Shown here one piece after another: positions 18,614 through 27,935 of a stretch of 64,000 bases of DNA. Positions within the stretch are counted from its first letter, which is position 1; each line of letters begins with the position of its first letter. This DNA comes from Pseudomonas sp. ok272 (GTDB lineage Bacteria; Pseudomonadota; Gammaproteobacteria; Pseudomonadales; Pseudomonadaceae), in contig NZ_FOCB01000008.1 in assembly GCF_900109995.1 (NCBI RefSeq), forward strand, positions 1 to 64,000, read 5' to 3'. The translations under genes were made by a program, and so were the position numbers. The notes beneath the pieces were generated by a model. It was not told the origin of the DNA. It did no database searches and saw only the letters and a list, made by a program, of their open reading frames with translations.

Positions 18614-19804
18614 TTATGCTTTACGCCAGTTGAGAATCAGCAGCGTCACCACCCCCGCGACAATCCCCCAGAATGCCGAACCGATGGAAAACAGTGTCAG
18701 CCCCGATGCCGTGACCATGAAGGTGATCAGCGCAGCCTCCCGCTCCTTGACCTCGCTCATGGCGATGCTCAGGCCGTTGATGATCGAGCCGAACAACGCC
18801 AGCGCCGCAATCGACAGCACCAGTTCCTTGGGCAGGGCGGCGAACAAGGCGGCCAGTGTGGCGCCGAAGGTCCCGGCAATGCCGTAGAAAATCCCGCACC
18901 ACACCGCCGCGGTGTAACGCTTGTTGCGATCCTCGTGGGCATGCGGGCCGGTGCAGATCGCCGCACTGATGGCCGCCAGGTTAATCCCGTGGGAGCCGAA
19001 CGGTGCCAGCAGCAACGAGGCGATGCCCGTGCTGGTGATCAGCGGCGAGGCCGGAACGTCGTAGCCATCGGCGCGCAGCACGGCGATGCCGGGCATGTTC
19101 TGCGAGGTCATGGCCACGACGAACAGCGGGATGCCGATGCTGATGGTCGCCGCGAGTGAGAAGTGCGGGGTGGTCCACACGGGTGTCGCGACTTCGAGCT
19201 GAAAGCCGGTGAAGTCCAGCAGACCCATCACGCCCGCCAGCGCAGTGCCGATCAGCAGCGCGGCCAGCACGGCGTAGCGCGGCGACAGGCGCTTGACCAC
19301 CAGGTACGTGAAGAACATCCCCAGCACCAGGCCGGTGCGGTGCTGGGCGGCGACAAAAATCTCGCTGCCGATCTTGAACAGAATCCCGGCCAGCAAGGCC
19401 GCTGCGAGCGAGGCGGGAATCTTTTTCATCAGCCGTTCGAAGCTGCCGGTCATGCCGCAGATCGTCACCAGCACGGCGCAGGTGATGTAGGCGCCAATCG
19501 CCTCGCCGTAGGTCACCCCCGACAGGCTGGTGATCAACAGTGCCGCGCCGGGTGTCGACCAGGCGATGGTGATGGGGGTGCGATAACGCAGGGACAGGCC
19601 AATCGAGCACACCGCCATGCCAATCGAGATCGCCCAGATCCATGAAGAAATTTGTCCCGTGGTCAGGCCGGCGGATTGCCCGGCCTGGAACATCAGGACC
19701 AGCGAGCTGGTGTAGCCGGTCATCATCGCGATGAAACCGGCGACGATGGCTGAGGGCGACGTATCGGCCAGGGGACGAAGTCGTGTGTGCGTGGCGTCGT
19801 TCAT
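18614..19804 (-). CDS. BenE-family benzoate/H+ symporter-like transporter
   Basis: A 396-residue inner-membrane protein with about 11-12 hydrophobic helices and BenE family features (ISIGIPLFVVAMTSQNMPGIAVLRADGYDVP, GSHGINLAAISAAICTG). ATG 19804 gives the N-terminus MNDATHTRLRPL; longer frames upstream lack similarity. BenE is a benzoate:proton symporter in the same superfamily as purine (NCS2) carriers. No benzoate genes are near; it diverges from a GntR/FCD regulator and guaD, so a purine-related or other substrate is possible. The substrate is unproven. Confidence 0.88.
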   Translation of the reverse strand: MNDATHTRLRPLADTSPSAIVAGFIAMMTGYTSSLVLMFQAGQSAGLTTGQISSWIWAISIGMAVCSIGLSLRYRTPITIAWSTPGAALLITSLSGVTYGEAIGAYITCAVLVTICGMTGSFERLMKKIPASLAAALLAGILFKIGSEIFVAAQHRTGLVLGMFFTYLVVKRLSPRYAVLAALLIGTALAGVMGLLDFTGFQLEVATPVWTTPHFSLAATISIGIPLFVVAMTSQNMPGIAVLRADGYDVPASPLITSTGIASLLLAPFGSHGINLAAISAAICTGPHAHEDRNKRYTAAVWCGIFYGIAGTFGATLAALFAALPKELVLSIAALALFGSIINGLSIAMSEVKEREAALITFMVTASGLTLFSIGSAFWGIVAGVVTLLILNWRKA

Positions 19805-20030
19805 GACGGTGGGATTCCTTCGTGCGGATGTTTCGTATTGTGGGACGAAGCCTAAACTCAAACGTAACCTATCGTTGCAATACAGCCGCTGGCGTAAACG
19901 GCCATACAGTGTGTTGCCACCTGAGGTTGTGTACAATGCGCCGTGTTTTTTACGCAAAACTTGCCCGCGACCCGCTGTGTCGTATTACAGTCATCGCCTG
20001 ATCGCCGCAGTTCCTCCGACCCGAGAACCC

Positions 20031-20795
20031 ATGAACGAACAGTTGCAGCCCCTCAAGAAACAACCGCGAGCAGGCAAAGCCGGCCGCAGCGGAACCCAGG
20101 ACGATATGGTCTACGCACATATCTTCGAGGCCATCCTCGAACAACGCCTGGCGCCCGGTACAAAGTTGAGCGAAGAGGCGCTGGGGGAAATTTTCGGAGT
20201 CAGTCGCACCATCATTCGTCGCGCGTTGTCGCGCCTGGCCCATGAAGGCGTGGTGTTGCTGCGACCCAACCGTGGCGCGGTGGTGGCCAGTCCCAGTGTC
20301 GAAGAAGCGCGCCAGGTGTTCCTGGCACGGCGCCTGGTCGAGCGGGCGATCACCGAACTGGCGGTCGAGCATGCGAGTGCGGCAGAGCTGGCCGAGTTGC
20401 GGCAGATGGTCAATGACGAGCGCGACAGCTTCTCCCGTGGCGACCGTGGTGCGGGCATCCGGCTGTCCGGCGAGTTCCACCTGAAACTGGCGGAAGCGGC
20501 GAAGAACACCCCGCTGATCAGCTTCCAGCGCAGCCTGGTGTCGCAGACGTCCCTGATCATCGCCCAGTACGAAAGCGGCAACCGTTCGCACTGCTCGTAC
20601 GATGAGCACACCCAACTGATCGACGCCATCGAAGCTCGCAATGTGACACTGGCGGTGGACCTGATGATGCATCACATGGACCACATCGACAGCAAGCTCA
20701 ACCTCGACGAGGAAAGCGCTTCAGACGATTTGCACGCGGTGTTCTCGCATTTGCTGCAGACCAAGAAGCCGGGGCGGCCAACCGCTAAAGCCTGA
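20031..20795 (+). CDS. GntR-family transcriptional regulator (FCD domain)
   Basis: A 254-residue FadR-subgroup regulator. The winged helix-turn-helix (about residues 25-95) includes LSEEALGEIFGVSRTIIRRALSRLAHEGVV; an all-helical FCD effector domain fills about 105-235, with metal-ligand-type His in GEFHLKLAEAA and YDEHTQLIDAI. ATG 20031 is chosen; the longer frame to 19731 overlaps benE. It is divergent from benE and convergent with guaD, so it probably controls the transporter and/or purine catabolism. The basic tail PGRPTAKA is typical of Pseudomonas homologues. Confidence 0.9.
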   Translation: MNEQLQPLKKQPRAGKAGRSGTQDDMVYAHIFEAILEQRLAPGTKLSEEALGEIFGVSRTIIRRALSRLAHEGVVLLRPNRGAVVASPSVEEARQVFLARRLVERAITELAVEHASAAELAELRQMVNDERDSFSRGDRGAGIRLSGEFHLKLAEAAKNTPLISFQRSLVSQTSLIIAQYESGNRSHCSYDEHTQLIDAIEARNVTLAVDLMMHHMDHIDSKLNLDEESASDDLHAVFSHLLQTKKPGRPTAKA

Positions 20796-20812
20796 TCGAC
20801 GGTGGTGCGGCT

Positions 20813-20883
20813 TTCGCGAGCAGGCTCGCTCCCACATTGGGCCAGTGTTCACAAAGCCCTGTGGGAGCGAGCCCGCTCGCGAA
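20813..20883. repeat. REP doublet
   Basis: TTCGCGAGCAGGC...CTCCCAC at 20813-20835 faces GTGGGAGCGAGCC...TCGCGAA at 20861-20883. It sits between the gntR and guaD 3' ends. Confidence 0.87.
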
Positions 20884-20907
20884 GGCGGTCTGAGAGGCGA
20901 GACAAAC

Positions 20908-20940
20908 ATCCCCGGCAACCCACGGTTGCCGGGGATTTTT
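20908..20940. terminator. Terminator between gntR and guaD
   Basis: ATCCCCGGCAACC and GGTTGCCGGGGAT pair around a short CAC loop, with a T-run on the + strand. It terminates gntR and probably the leftward guaD operon too. Confidence 0.88.
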
Positions 20941-20954
20941 TATGCCCGTGAACC

Positions 20955-22259
20955 TTAGCGCTGGTGCACCAGGTTGCCTGCGGCGTAGGTCTGCAACACC
21001 GTGCGGTCATCCCCCAGCGTCATCAAGACAAACAACGTCTCGGCAATGTTCTTCGCCTGTTTCAGGCGGTAGCTGAGCAGTGGCGTGGCGTTATAGTCCA
21101 GTACCAGGAAGTCGGCGTCGGTGCCGGGGTGCAGGGTGCCGATCTGGTCTTCCAGGCGCAGGGCGCGGGCACCGCCCAGGGTCGCCAGGTACAGCGATTT
21201 GAACGGGCTCAGGCGTGCGCCTTGCAGTTGCATGACCTTGTAGGCTTCGTTCAGCGTGTGCAGCAGCGAGAAGCTGGTGCCGGCGCCAACGTCGGTGCCC
21301 AGGCCCACGTTCAGGTTGTGCTTCTCGGCCATCGGCAGATTGAACAGGCCGCTGCCCAGGAAGAGGTTCGAGGTCGGGCAGAAGGCGACTGCCGAACCCG
21401 TTTCGGCCAGGCGCGCGCATTCGTCGTCGCACAGGTGCACGCCGTGGGCGAACACCGAGCGCTCGCCCAGCAGGTTGTAGTGGTCGTAGACGTCCAGGTA
21501 GCCCTTGCGTTCCGGGAACAGTTCCTTGACCCACTCGATCTCCTGCAGGTTCTCACTGATGTGGGTCTGCATGTACAGGTCAGGGAACTCGGCCAGCAGT
21601 TGGCCGGCGAGGGTCAGTTGCTCCGGGGTACTGGTGGGGGCAAAGCGCGGGGTGACGGCGTAGTGCAGGCGACCCTTGCCGTGCCAGCGCTCGATCAGCG
21701 CCTTGCTTTCGCGGTAGCCGGACTCGGCCGTGTCGGTCAGGTAGTCCGGCGCGTTGCGGTCCATCATCACCTTGCCGGCGATCATGCGCAGGTCGAGCGC
21801 TTGCGCGGCTTCGAAGAATGCGTCCACCGACTGCGGGTGCACGCTGCCGAACACCAGCGCCGTGGTGGTGCCGTTGCGCAGCAATTCCTTGATGAAGAGA
21901 TCGGCGACCTGTTCGGCGTGGGCCTTGTCGGCGAACTGGCTTTCGCACGGGAAGGTGTAGGTGTTGAGCCAGTCCAGCAACTGTTCGCCGTAGGCGCCGA
22001 CCATCCCGGTCTGGGGCAGGTGGATGTGGGTATCGATCAGTCCCGGGGTGATCAGGGCGTCCTGGTAATGGGTGATTTCAACGTCTGAGGGCAGGCTGGC
22101 GAGCAGTTCGCTGGCCGGGCCGACGGCGCTGATGCGGCCGTTCTCGGTGATCAGCAGGCCATCTTCAAAGTACTCGTACGAGGCTTCGATCCCCACCACG
22201 GCCGGGTCGGCAATGCTGTGCAGGATGGCGGCGCGGTAGGCTTTGCGAGTCAAGGGCAT
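20955..22259 (-). CDS. guaD: Guanine deaminase
   Basis: A 434-residue amidohydrolase turning guanine into xanthine and ammonia. Zinc-binding features of the family are present: DTHIHLPQ (His78 and His80), QTHISEN in mid-protein, and GTDVGAGTSFSLL carrying the catalytic Asp. It is the last gene of the leftward xdhA-xdhB-xdhC-guaD operon, 9 bases after xdhC, so its product xanthine feeds the adjacent xanthine dehydrogenase. Length and motifs match bacterial GuaD. Confidence 0.96.
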   Translation of the reverse strand: MPLTRKAYRAAILHSIADPAVVGIEASYEYFEDGLLITENGRISAVGPASELLASLPSDVEITHYQDALITPGLIDTHIHLPQTGMVGAYGEQLLDWLNTYTFPCESQFADKAHAEQVADLFIKELLRNGTTTALVFGSVHPQSVDAFFEAAQALDLRMIAGKVMMDRNAPDYLTDTAESGYRESKALIERWHGKGRLHYAVTPRFAPTSTPEQLTLAGQLLAEFPDLYMQTHISENLQEIEWVKELFPERKGYLDVYDHYNLLGERSVFAHGVHLCDDECARLAETGSAVAFCPTSNLFLGSGLFNLPMAEKHNLNVGLGTDVGAGTSFSLLHTLNEAYKVMQLQGARLSPFKSLYLATLGGARALRLEDQIGTLHPGTDADFLVLDYNATPLLSYRLKQAKNIAETLFVLMTLGDDRTVLQTYAAGNLVHQR

Positions 22260-22268
22260 GGAATGTTC

Positions 22269-23111
22269 TCAGCGTGTGGCTTGGCTGCGGCGAGAGGCCG
22301 GCAGCAGTTTGGCAATCGGTTCGGCGCGCACGGTCTGCTGGCCGAAGTTGGCGTTGTAGGTGGCGATGATTTCGCCGGCGATGGAGATGGCGATTTCCAC
22401 GGGCAACTTGCCTTTGACTTCGCCGATGCCCATCGGGCAGCGCATGCGTTGCACGGTGCTGCTGTCGAAACCGCGGTCGCGCAGGCGGTGTTCGAATTTC
22501 ACCCGCTTGGTCTTCGAGCCGATCAGGCCGAAGTAGGTGAAGTCGTTGCGCTTGAGGATCGCGGCCGTGAGCTCCAGGTCGAGCGAGTGATTGTGGGTCA
22601 TGACGATGCAGTAGCTGCCAGCGGGCAGGTTGTCGACTTCGTCCACGGGCTCCTCGCTGACGATTTTACGCACGCCAAGGGGGACCTGCTCGGGGAACTC
22701 GGCTTCGCGCGAGTCGATCCAGCGTACGCGGCAGGGCAGGCTGGCCAGCAAAGGCACCAGCGCCCGGCCGACGTGGCCGGCACCAAACACGGCAATCTGT
22801 GCTTGCACCTGGCCCATGGGTTCGAACAGCAGTACGGTGGCGCCGCCGCAGCACTGGCCCAGGCTGGCGCCGAGGCTGAAGCGCTCCAGGTGGGTGTCTT
22901 GCTTGCCGGCGGCGAGCATCTCGCGGCCGATGTGCATGGCCTTGTATTCCAGGTGGCCGCCACCGATGGTGTCGAACGTCTGGGTGGCGCTGATGACCAT
23001 CTTCGAACCGGCATTACGCGGGGTAGAGCCGAGTTCTTCGATGATGGTCACCAGCACGCAGGGCTCGCCCCGGGATTGCAGGTCGGCGAGGGCGTCGATC
23101 CAGTTGTACAT
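22269..23111 (-). CDS. xdhC: Xanthine dehydrogenase accessory protein XdhC
   Basis: A 280-residue molybdenum-cofactor maturation chaperone. XdhC binds molybdopterin cofactor, promotes its sulfuration and inserts it into XdhB. Domains: XdhC/CoxI N-terminal domain with QCCGG (Cys87-Cys88), then a Rossmann domain with VFGAGHVGRAL (GAGHVG at 110-115). ATG 23111 is preferred because GAGGTG lies 4 bases upstream; GTG 23117 is the alternative. It lies 50 bp after xdhB in the same operon. Confidence 0.94.
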   Translation of the reverse strand: MYNWIDALADLQSRGEPCVLVTIIEELGSTPRNAGSKMVISATQTFDTIGGGHLEYKAMHIGREMLAAGKQDTHLERFSLGASLGQCCGGATVLLFEPMGQVQAQIAVFGAGHVGRALVPLLASLPCRVRWIDSREAEFPEQVPLGVRKIVSEEPVDEVDNLPAGSYCIVMTHNHSLDLELTAAILKRNDFTYFGLIGSKTKRVKFEHRLRDRGFDSSTVQRMRCPMGIGEVKGKLPVEIAISIAGEIIATYNANFGQQTVRAEPIAKLLPASRRSQATR

Positions 23112-23161
23112 GTTCACCTCGACATCTGTGTTGTCTGTTCGGGCTTCTTCGCGACGCGGTT

Positions 23162-25561
23162 TCAGGACGACGCCAGCTCGGCTCCGGTCTGGGTCGCCTT
23201 TGCCACCTTCAACTGGCGCATCTGCTCACACCCCCACAGCACCCGCTCCGGTGTGGCCGGCGCGTCGATCTTGGGTTGGTGCTTGTAGTCGCCCAGGCTG
23301 GCGACAGCGTCCTTGATCGCGCACCAGGCCGCGATGCCGAGCATGAACGGCGGCTCGCCCACGGCCTTGGAGTGGAACACCGTGTCTTCCGGGTTCTTGC
23401 GGTTCTCCACCAGTTTGACCCGCAGATCCAGCGGCATGTCGGCCACCGCCGGGATCTTGTAGCTGGCCGGACCATTGGTCATCAGCTTGCCCTTGTTGTT
23501 CCAGACCAGCTCTTCCATGGTCAACCAGCCCATGCCCTGGATGAAGCCGCCCTCGACCTGGCCGATGTCGATGGCCGGGTTCAGCGAGGCGCCGACGTCA
23601 TGCAGGATGTCGGTGCGCAGCATCTTGTACTCGCCGGTCAGGGTGTCGACGAGCACCTCGCAGCACGCCGCGCCGAAGGCAAAGTAGTAGAACGGACGGC
23701 CGCGGGCCTGGCTGCGGTCGTAGAAGATTTTCGGGGTCTTGTAGAAGCCGGTGCTGGAGAGCGAGACCTGGGCGAAGTAGGCCTGCTGGATCAAGGCTTC
23801 GAAGGTCAGGATGTGGTCGCGCACCCGCACGTGGCCGTTGTGGAACACCACGTCCTCTTCGCTGACCTTGTAGTGCCGCGCGGCAAACTCCACCAGGCGC
23901 TGCTTGATGATCTCGGCGGCGTTCTGGGCGGCCTTGCCGTTGAGGTCGGCGCCGCTGGAGGCGGCGGTCGGAGAGGTGTTGGGCACCTTGTCGGTATTGG
24001 TCGCGGTGATCTGAACCCGGTCGATGTCCACCTGGAACACTTCGGCCACCACCTGGGCGACCTTGATGTTCAGGCCCTGGCCCATCTCCGTGCCGCCGTG
24101 GTTCAAGTGGATGCTGCCGTCGGTGTAGACGTGCACCAGGGCACCGGCCTGGTTGAGGAAGCTGGCGGTGAACGAGATGCCGAACTTCACCGGGGTCAGC
24201 GCCAGGCCCTTCTTCAGGATCGGGCTGTTGGCGTTGTAGCGGCGAATCGCTTCGCGGCGCTCGGCGTACTGGCTGCTTTCTTCCAGTTCGGCGGTCATCT
24301 CTTCGAGCATGTTGTGCTCGACGGTCTGGTAGTAGTGAGTGATGTTGCGCTCGGTCTTGCCGTAGTAGTTGGCCTTGCGCACCGCCAGCGGGTCCCGGCC
24401 CAGGTGCCGGGCGATTGCGTCCATCACTTCCTCGATGGCGACCATCCCTTGCGGGCCGCCGAAGCCACGGTAGGCGGTGTTTGACGCGGTATTGGTCTTG
24501 CAGCGGTGACCGTTGATGGTCGCGTCGCCCAGGTAGTACGAGTTGTCCGAGTGGAACATCGCGCGGTCGACGATGGACGCCGACAGGTCAGGTGAGCAGC
24601 CGCAGTTGCCGGCCAGTTCCAGGGCAATGCCGTGCAGGCGCCCGGTGCTGTCGAAGCCCACGTCGTATTCGACGTAGAACGGGTGGCGCTTGCCGGTCAT
24701 CAGCATGTCTTCGACCCGGGGCAGGCGCATCTTGGTCGGCTGGCCGGTCAGGTGCGCGATCACCGCGCACAGGCACGCGGGGCTGGCGGCCTGGGTTTCC
24801 TTGCCACCGAAACCGCCGCCCATGCGGCGCATGTCGACGACGATCTTGTTCATCGACACGTCCAGCACTTCAGCGACCAGCTTCTGCACTTCGGTGGGGT
24901 TTTGCGTGGAGCAGTAGACGATCATGCCGCCGTCTTCGGTGGGCATTACCGAGGAGATCTGGGTCTCCAGGTAGAAGTGTTCCTGGCCGCCGATGTGCAA
25001 GGTGCCTTGGATACGGTGTTCGGCGCTGGCCAGGGCGGTGGCGGAGTCGCCGCGCTGGTGGGTGTGGCTGTCGAGCACGAAGTGGCGCTTGCGCAGGGCC
25101 TCGACCACGTCCAGCACCGGTTCCAGGTCTTCGTATTCGATGATCGCCGCCATCGCGGCCTTGCGTGCGGTTTCCAGGTCTTTGGCGGCGACGGCGAGCA
25201 CCGGTTGGCCGACGAACTGCACATCATCGATGGCCAGCAGCGGGTCGCCGGGGAGCAGCGGACCGATGTCCTTGAGGCCCGGTATGTCGTTGTGGGTGAT
25301 GGCGATGCGTACACCTTCGAAGGCGTAGCAGGGCTGGGTGTCGATACTGATGATCCTGGCGTGGGCGCGATCCGACAGCCGTGCGTAGACGTGCAGTTGG
25401 TTGGGGAATTCGAGCCGGTCATCGATGTACTGCGCTTCCCCGCACACATGCTTGGTGGCGCTGTCGTGCTTGACGCTGCGGCCGACGCCGGTGGTGAGGT
25501 CCTGGGCAAACAGTTGCGCCAGTTCGGCTTGGGTCTTCTCTACAGCGTGATGATTAGACAT
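23162..25561 (-). CDS. xdhB: Xanthine dehydrogenase molybdopterin-binding subunit
   Basis: A 799-residue large subunit of the bacterial XdhAB type. It holds the molybdenum cofactor and hydroxylates hypoxanthine to xanthine and xanthine to urate. Cofactor-binding segments include RMGGGFGGKE, YRGFGGPQG and TSPTAASSGADLNG; the catalytic base glutamate is in VGEPPF (Glu736). It overlaps the xdhA stop by 8 bases (ATGTCTAA), indicating translational coupling. Confidence 0.97.
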   Translation of the reverse strand: MSNHHAVEKTQAELAQLFAQDLTTGVGRSVKHDSATKHVCGEAQYIDDRLEFPNQLHVYARLSDRAHARIISIDTQPCYAFEGVRIAITHNDIPGLKDIGPLLPGDPLLAIDDVQFVGQPVLAVAAKDLETARKAAMAAIIEYEDLEPVLDVVEALRKRHFVLDSHTHQRGDSATALASAEHRIQGTLHIGGQEHFYLETQISSVMPTEDGGMIVYCSTQNPTEVQKLVAEVLDVSMNKIVVDMRRMGGGFGGKETQAASPACLCAVIAHLTGQPTKMRLPRVEDMLMTGKRHPFYVEYDVGFDSTGRLHGIALELAGNCGCSPDLSASIVDRAMFHSDNSYYLGDATINGHRCKTNTASNTAYRGFGGPQGMVAIEEVMDAIARHLGRDPLAVRKANYYGKTERNITHYYQTVEHNMLEEMTAELEESSQYAERREAIRRYNANSPILKKGLALTPVKFGISFTASFLNQAGALVHVYTDGSIHLNHGGTEMGQGLNIKVAQVVAEVFQVDIDRVQITATNTDKVPNTSPTAASSGADLNGKAAQNAAEIIKQRLVEFAARHYKVSEEDVVFHNGHVRVRDHILTFEALIQQAYFAQVSLSSTGFYKTPKIFYDRSQARGRPFYYFAFGAACCEVLVDTLTGEYKMLRTDILHDVGASLNPAIDIGQVEGGFIQGMGWLTMEELVWNNKGKLMTNGPASYKIPAVADMPLDLRVKLVENRKNPEDTVFHSKAVGEPPFMLGIAAWCAIKDAVASLGDYKHQPKIDAPATPERVLWGCEQMRQLKVAKATQTGAELASS

Positions 25562-27008
25562 AAGCGGTCACCCGAGTCTCGATGTGCGGTGTTTGCAGTT
25601 CGATGAAGTACTTGCGCAACAGGTTCTGTGCGCTGAGCAGGCGGTATTCCTTGCTGGCACGGAAGTCCGAGAGCGGCGTGAAGTCTTCGGCCAGGGCGGC
25701 GCAGGCGCGCTCGACGGTGGCCTGGTTCCACTGGGCGGCGAGCAACACCGCTTCGCAGCGCTTGGCGCGCTTGGGGGTGGCGGCCATGCCGCCGAAGGCT
25801 ACGCGGGCATCGCTGATCACGCCGTTGTCGATGCGCAGGTTGAAGGCTGCGCACACGGCGGAAATGTCGTCGTCCAGGCGTTTGGAGACCTTGTAGGCGC
25901 GGAACAGTTGTTCGGCGCTGGCGCGCGGCACGATGATCTTCTCGATGAACTCGCTTTCCTGGCGCGCCGTGACCCGGTAATCGATGAAGTAGTCTTCCAG
26001 CGCCAGGGTGCGGCGGGTGTCGCCCTTGCACAGGACGATGTGGGCGCCGAGGGCGATCAGCAACGGTGGCGAGTCACCAATGGGCGAGGCGTTGCCGATG
26101 TTGCCGCCCAGGGTGCCCTGGTTGCGGATCTGCAATGAGGCGAAGCGTTGCAGCAGTTCGCCGAAGTCCGGGTACTCGGCCTTCAAGGCGTCGTAGCAGT
26201 CGGACAGGGCGGTGGCGGCGCCGATTTCCAGGCGGTCGTCGAAGTGCTCGATACGCTTCATCTCGGCGACGTTGCCAACATAGATCATCACCGGCAGGGT
26301 GCGGTGGAATTGGGTGACTTCCAGCGCCAGGTCGGTGCCGCCGGCCAGCAAGCGGGCTTGCGGGTAAGCGTCGTAGAGATCGGCCAGGTCGGCGACGGTC
26401 AGCGGCACCAGGCAGCGTTTGTCGCCACTGTTGAGTTCGCCGATGTCAGTCGGGGCGAAGGCCTTGAGGCGGGCGATGGTCTCGGTTTCGCGGGCATCGA
26501 ACTGGTCCGGCTGCTTGCCGCAACAGGCCTGCTCGGCGGCTTCCAGGATCGGCCGGTAGCCGGTGCAGCGGCACAGGTTGCCGGCGAGGGCTTCATGGGC
26601 TTTGTGAGCGTCGGGGGCGTCGCTGTTTTTTTGCAGGGCAAACAGCGACATGACAAAGCCTGGGGTGCAAAAGCCGCACTGCGAGCCGTGGCACTCGACC
26701 ATGGCGTGCTGCACGCTGTGCAGTTGGCCTTGGTGCTTGAGGTCTTCGACGCTGATCAGTTGTTTACCGTGCAGTGACGAAACGAATGTCAGGCACGAGT
26801 TGAGGCTGCGATAGCGAATGTGTTCGCGGCCGTCGGTATCGGCTTGCAACTCACCGACCACCACCGTGCAGGCGCCACAGTCACCGCTGGCGCAGCCTTC
26901 TTTGGTACCGGGTTTGCCCAAATGGTCGCGCAGATAGTTCAGCACGGTCAGGTTCGGGTCCAGGGCGTGCTCGCTACGGAGCTCCTGGTTTAGTAAAAAC
27001 TGGATCAC
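25554..27008 (-). CDS. xdhA: Xanthine dehydrogenase small subunit (2Fe-2S and FAD)
   Basis: A 484-residue electron-transfer subunit. The plant-type ferredoxin domain has Cys39, 44, 47 and 72; the second 2Fe-2S domain has Cys111, Cys114, Cys146 and Cys148 (CGFC...CRC). A CO-dehydrogenase-type FAD domain follows from about residue 195 (LLAGGTDLAL, TLGGNIGNASPIGDSPP). It passes electrons from XdhB to NAD. First gene of the leftward xdhABC-guaD operon. Two TGAC-N6-GTCA palindromes lie upstream. Confidence 0.97.
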   Translation of the reverse strand: MIQFLLNQELRSEHALDPNLTVLNYLRDHLGKPGTKEGCASGDCGACTVVVGELQADTDGREHIRYRSLNSCLTFVSSLHGKQLISVEDLKHQGQLHSVQHAMVECHGSQCGFCTPGFVMSLFALQKNSDAPDAHKAHEALAGNLCRCTGYRPILEAAEQACCGKQPDQFDARETETIARLKAFAPTDIGELNSGDKRCLVPLTVADLADLYDAYPQARLLAGGTDLALEVTQFHRTLPVMIYVGNVAEMKRIEHFDDRLEIGAATALSDCYDALKAEYPDFGELLQRFASLQIRNQGTLGGNIGNASPIGDSPPLLIALGAHIVLCKGDTRRTLALEDYFIDYRVTARQESEFIEKIIVPRASAEQLFRAYKVSKRLDDDISAVCAAFNLRIDNGVISDARVAFGGMAATPKRAKRCEAVLLAAQWNQATVERACAALAEDFTPLSDFRASKEYRLLSAQNLLRKYFIELQTPHIETRVTAYV

Positions 27009-27066
27009 GGAAGGCCTCGCAGACTCATTATTGTTGTTGATCGACGAAAGCCGAATCTATCAGGTC

Positions 27067-27103
27067 TGACTTTTCGGTCAATCATTTTCTGACTTCAGGG
27101 TCA
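27067..27103. promoter_or_regulatory. Two tandem TGAC-N6-GTCA palindromes upstream of xdhA
   Basis: TGACTTTTCGGTCA (27067-27080) and TGACTTCAGGGTCA (27090-27103) share the same arms and have centres 23 bp apart, about two helix turns. They sit 59-95 bp before the xdhA start in the gap shared with a divergent GntR regulator. They look like operators; the binding protein is inferred, not shown. Confidence 0.6.
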
Positions 27104-27273
27104 GGAAATTGGCTTTTTCCGATCAACACGCGTTTCATTGATTATTGACCCTTTGGGGCTACCTCGCTTTTTGCGTGCATCGTGCCAACTTCTGCACTGC
27201 TGGCCCTGCGTCATAGGCCATCAAGTGCGCTACACTGCGCCGCTTGTGCAGATCGAAAGTTTGAAGGACAACC

Positions 27274-27933
27274 ATGACGTTCAAGGCGCCGGACAGCCTC
27301 GCCGAGCAAATCGCTCACCACCTCGCCGAGCGCATTATCTGCGGCGAAATGAAGCCGGGAGAGCGCATCCAGGAACAGAAGGTCACGCTGGCACTCAATG
27401 TCAGTCGCGGTTCGGTCCGCGAAGCCTTGCTGATCCTTGAGCGCCGCCACCTGATCGCGATCCTGCCGCGACGTGGCGCCCATGTCACCGAACTCACCGC
27501 GCACAAGGTACAAAGCCTGTGCACGCTGATGAGCGAGCTGTACATTCTGTTGGGCAATGCCGTGGCCAGTGGCTGGCAGTTGCAGTCCGACATGGCGCCG
27601 TTCCTGCAGATCCAGCAGCGCCTGCGTGCCAGCCTGGAGCGCCAGGACATCCGCACCTTCGTCGATGACAGCTTCAATGTGATGCGTGCGGCGTACCCGT
27701 TCGCCAACAACCCGTACCTGCAGGAGACCGTCGAGAACCTGCAGCCGGCGATGAGCCGCGCCTACTTCCTGGCCCTGGAACAACGCAAGGCCGAGATGAG
27801 CGAGTTCCTCGAACTGTTCGAGCGCTTGCTGGCGGCGGTGCTGGCCCGTGACCTGCCGCAGATTCGCGTGGTGCTCTCGGCATACGCCCAGCGCAGTTGC
27901 GAGCTGGTGCTGTCTGCGTTGCCGGCCGCCTAA
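27274..27933 (+). CDS. GntR-family transcriptional regulator (FCD domain)
   Basis: A 219-residue FadR-subgroup regulator. The winged HTH (about residues 5-75) contains GERIQEQKVTLALNVSRGSVREALLILERRHL; an FCD helical domain (about 85-210) follows. It is divergent from xdhA across 265 bp and is the best candidate regulator for the xdhABC-guaD operon and itself. It ends 2 bases before the smc start, so smc may be co-transcribed from its promoter. The effector is unknown; a purine or its breakdown product is the natural guess. Confidence 0.9.
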   Translation: MTFKAPDSLAEQIAHHLAERIICGEMKPGERIQEQKVTLALNVSRGSVREALLILERRHLIAILPRRGAHVTELTAHKVQSLCTLMSELYILLGNAVASGWQLQSDMAPFLQIQQRLRASLERQDIRTFVDDSFNVMRAAYPFANNPYLQETVENLQPAMSRAYFLALEQRKAEMSEFLELFERLLAAVLARDLPQIRVVLSAYAQRSCELVLSALPAA

Positions 27934-27935
27934 GC

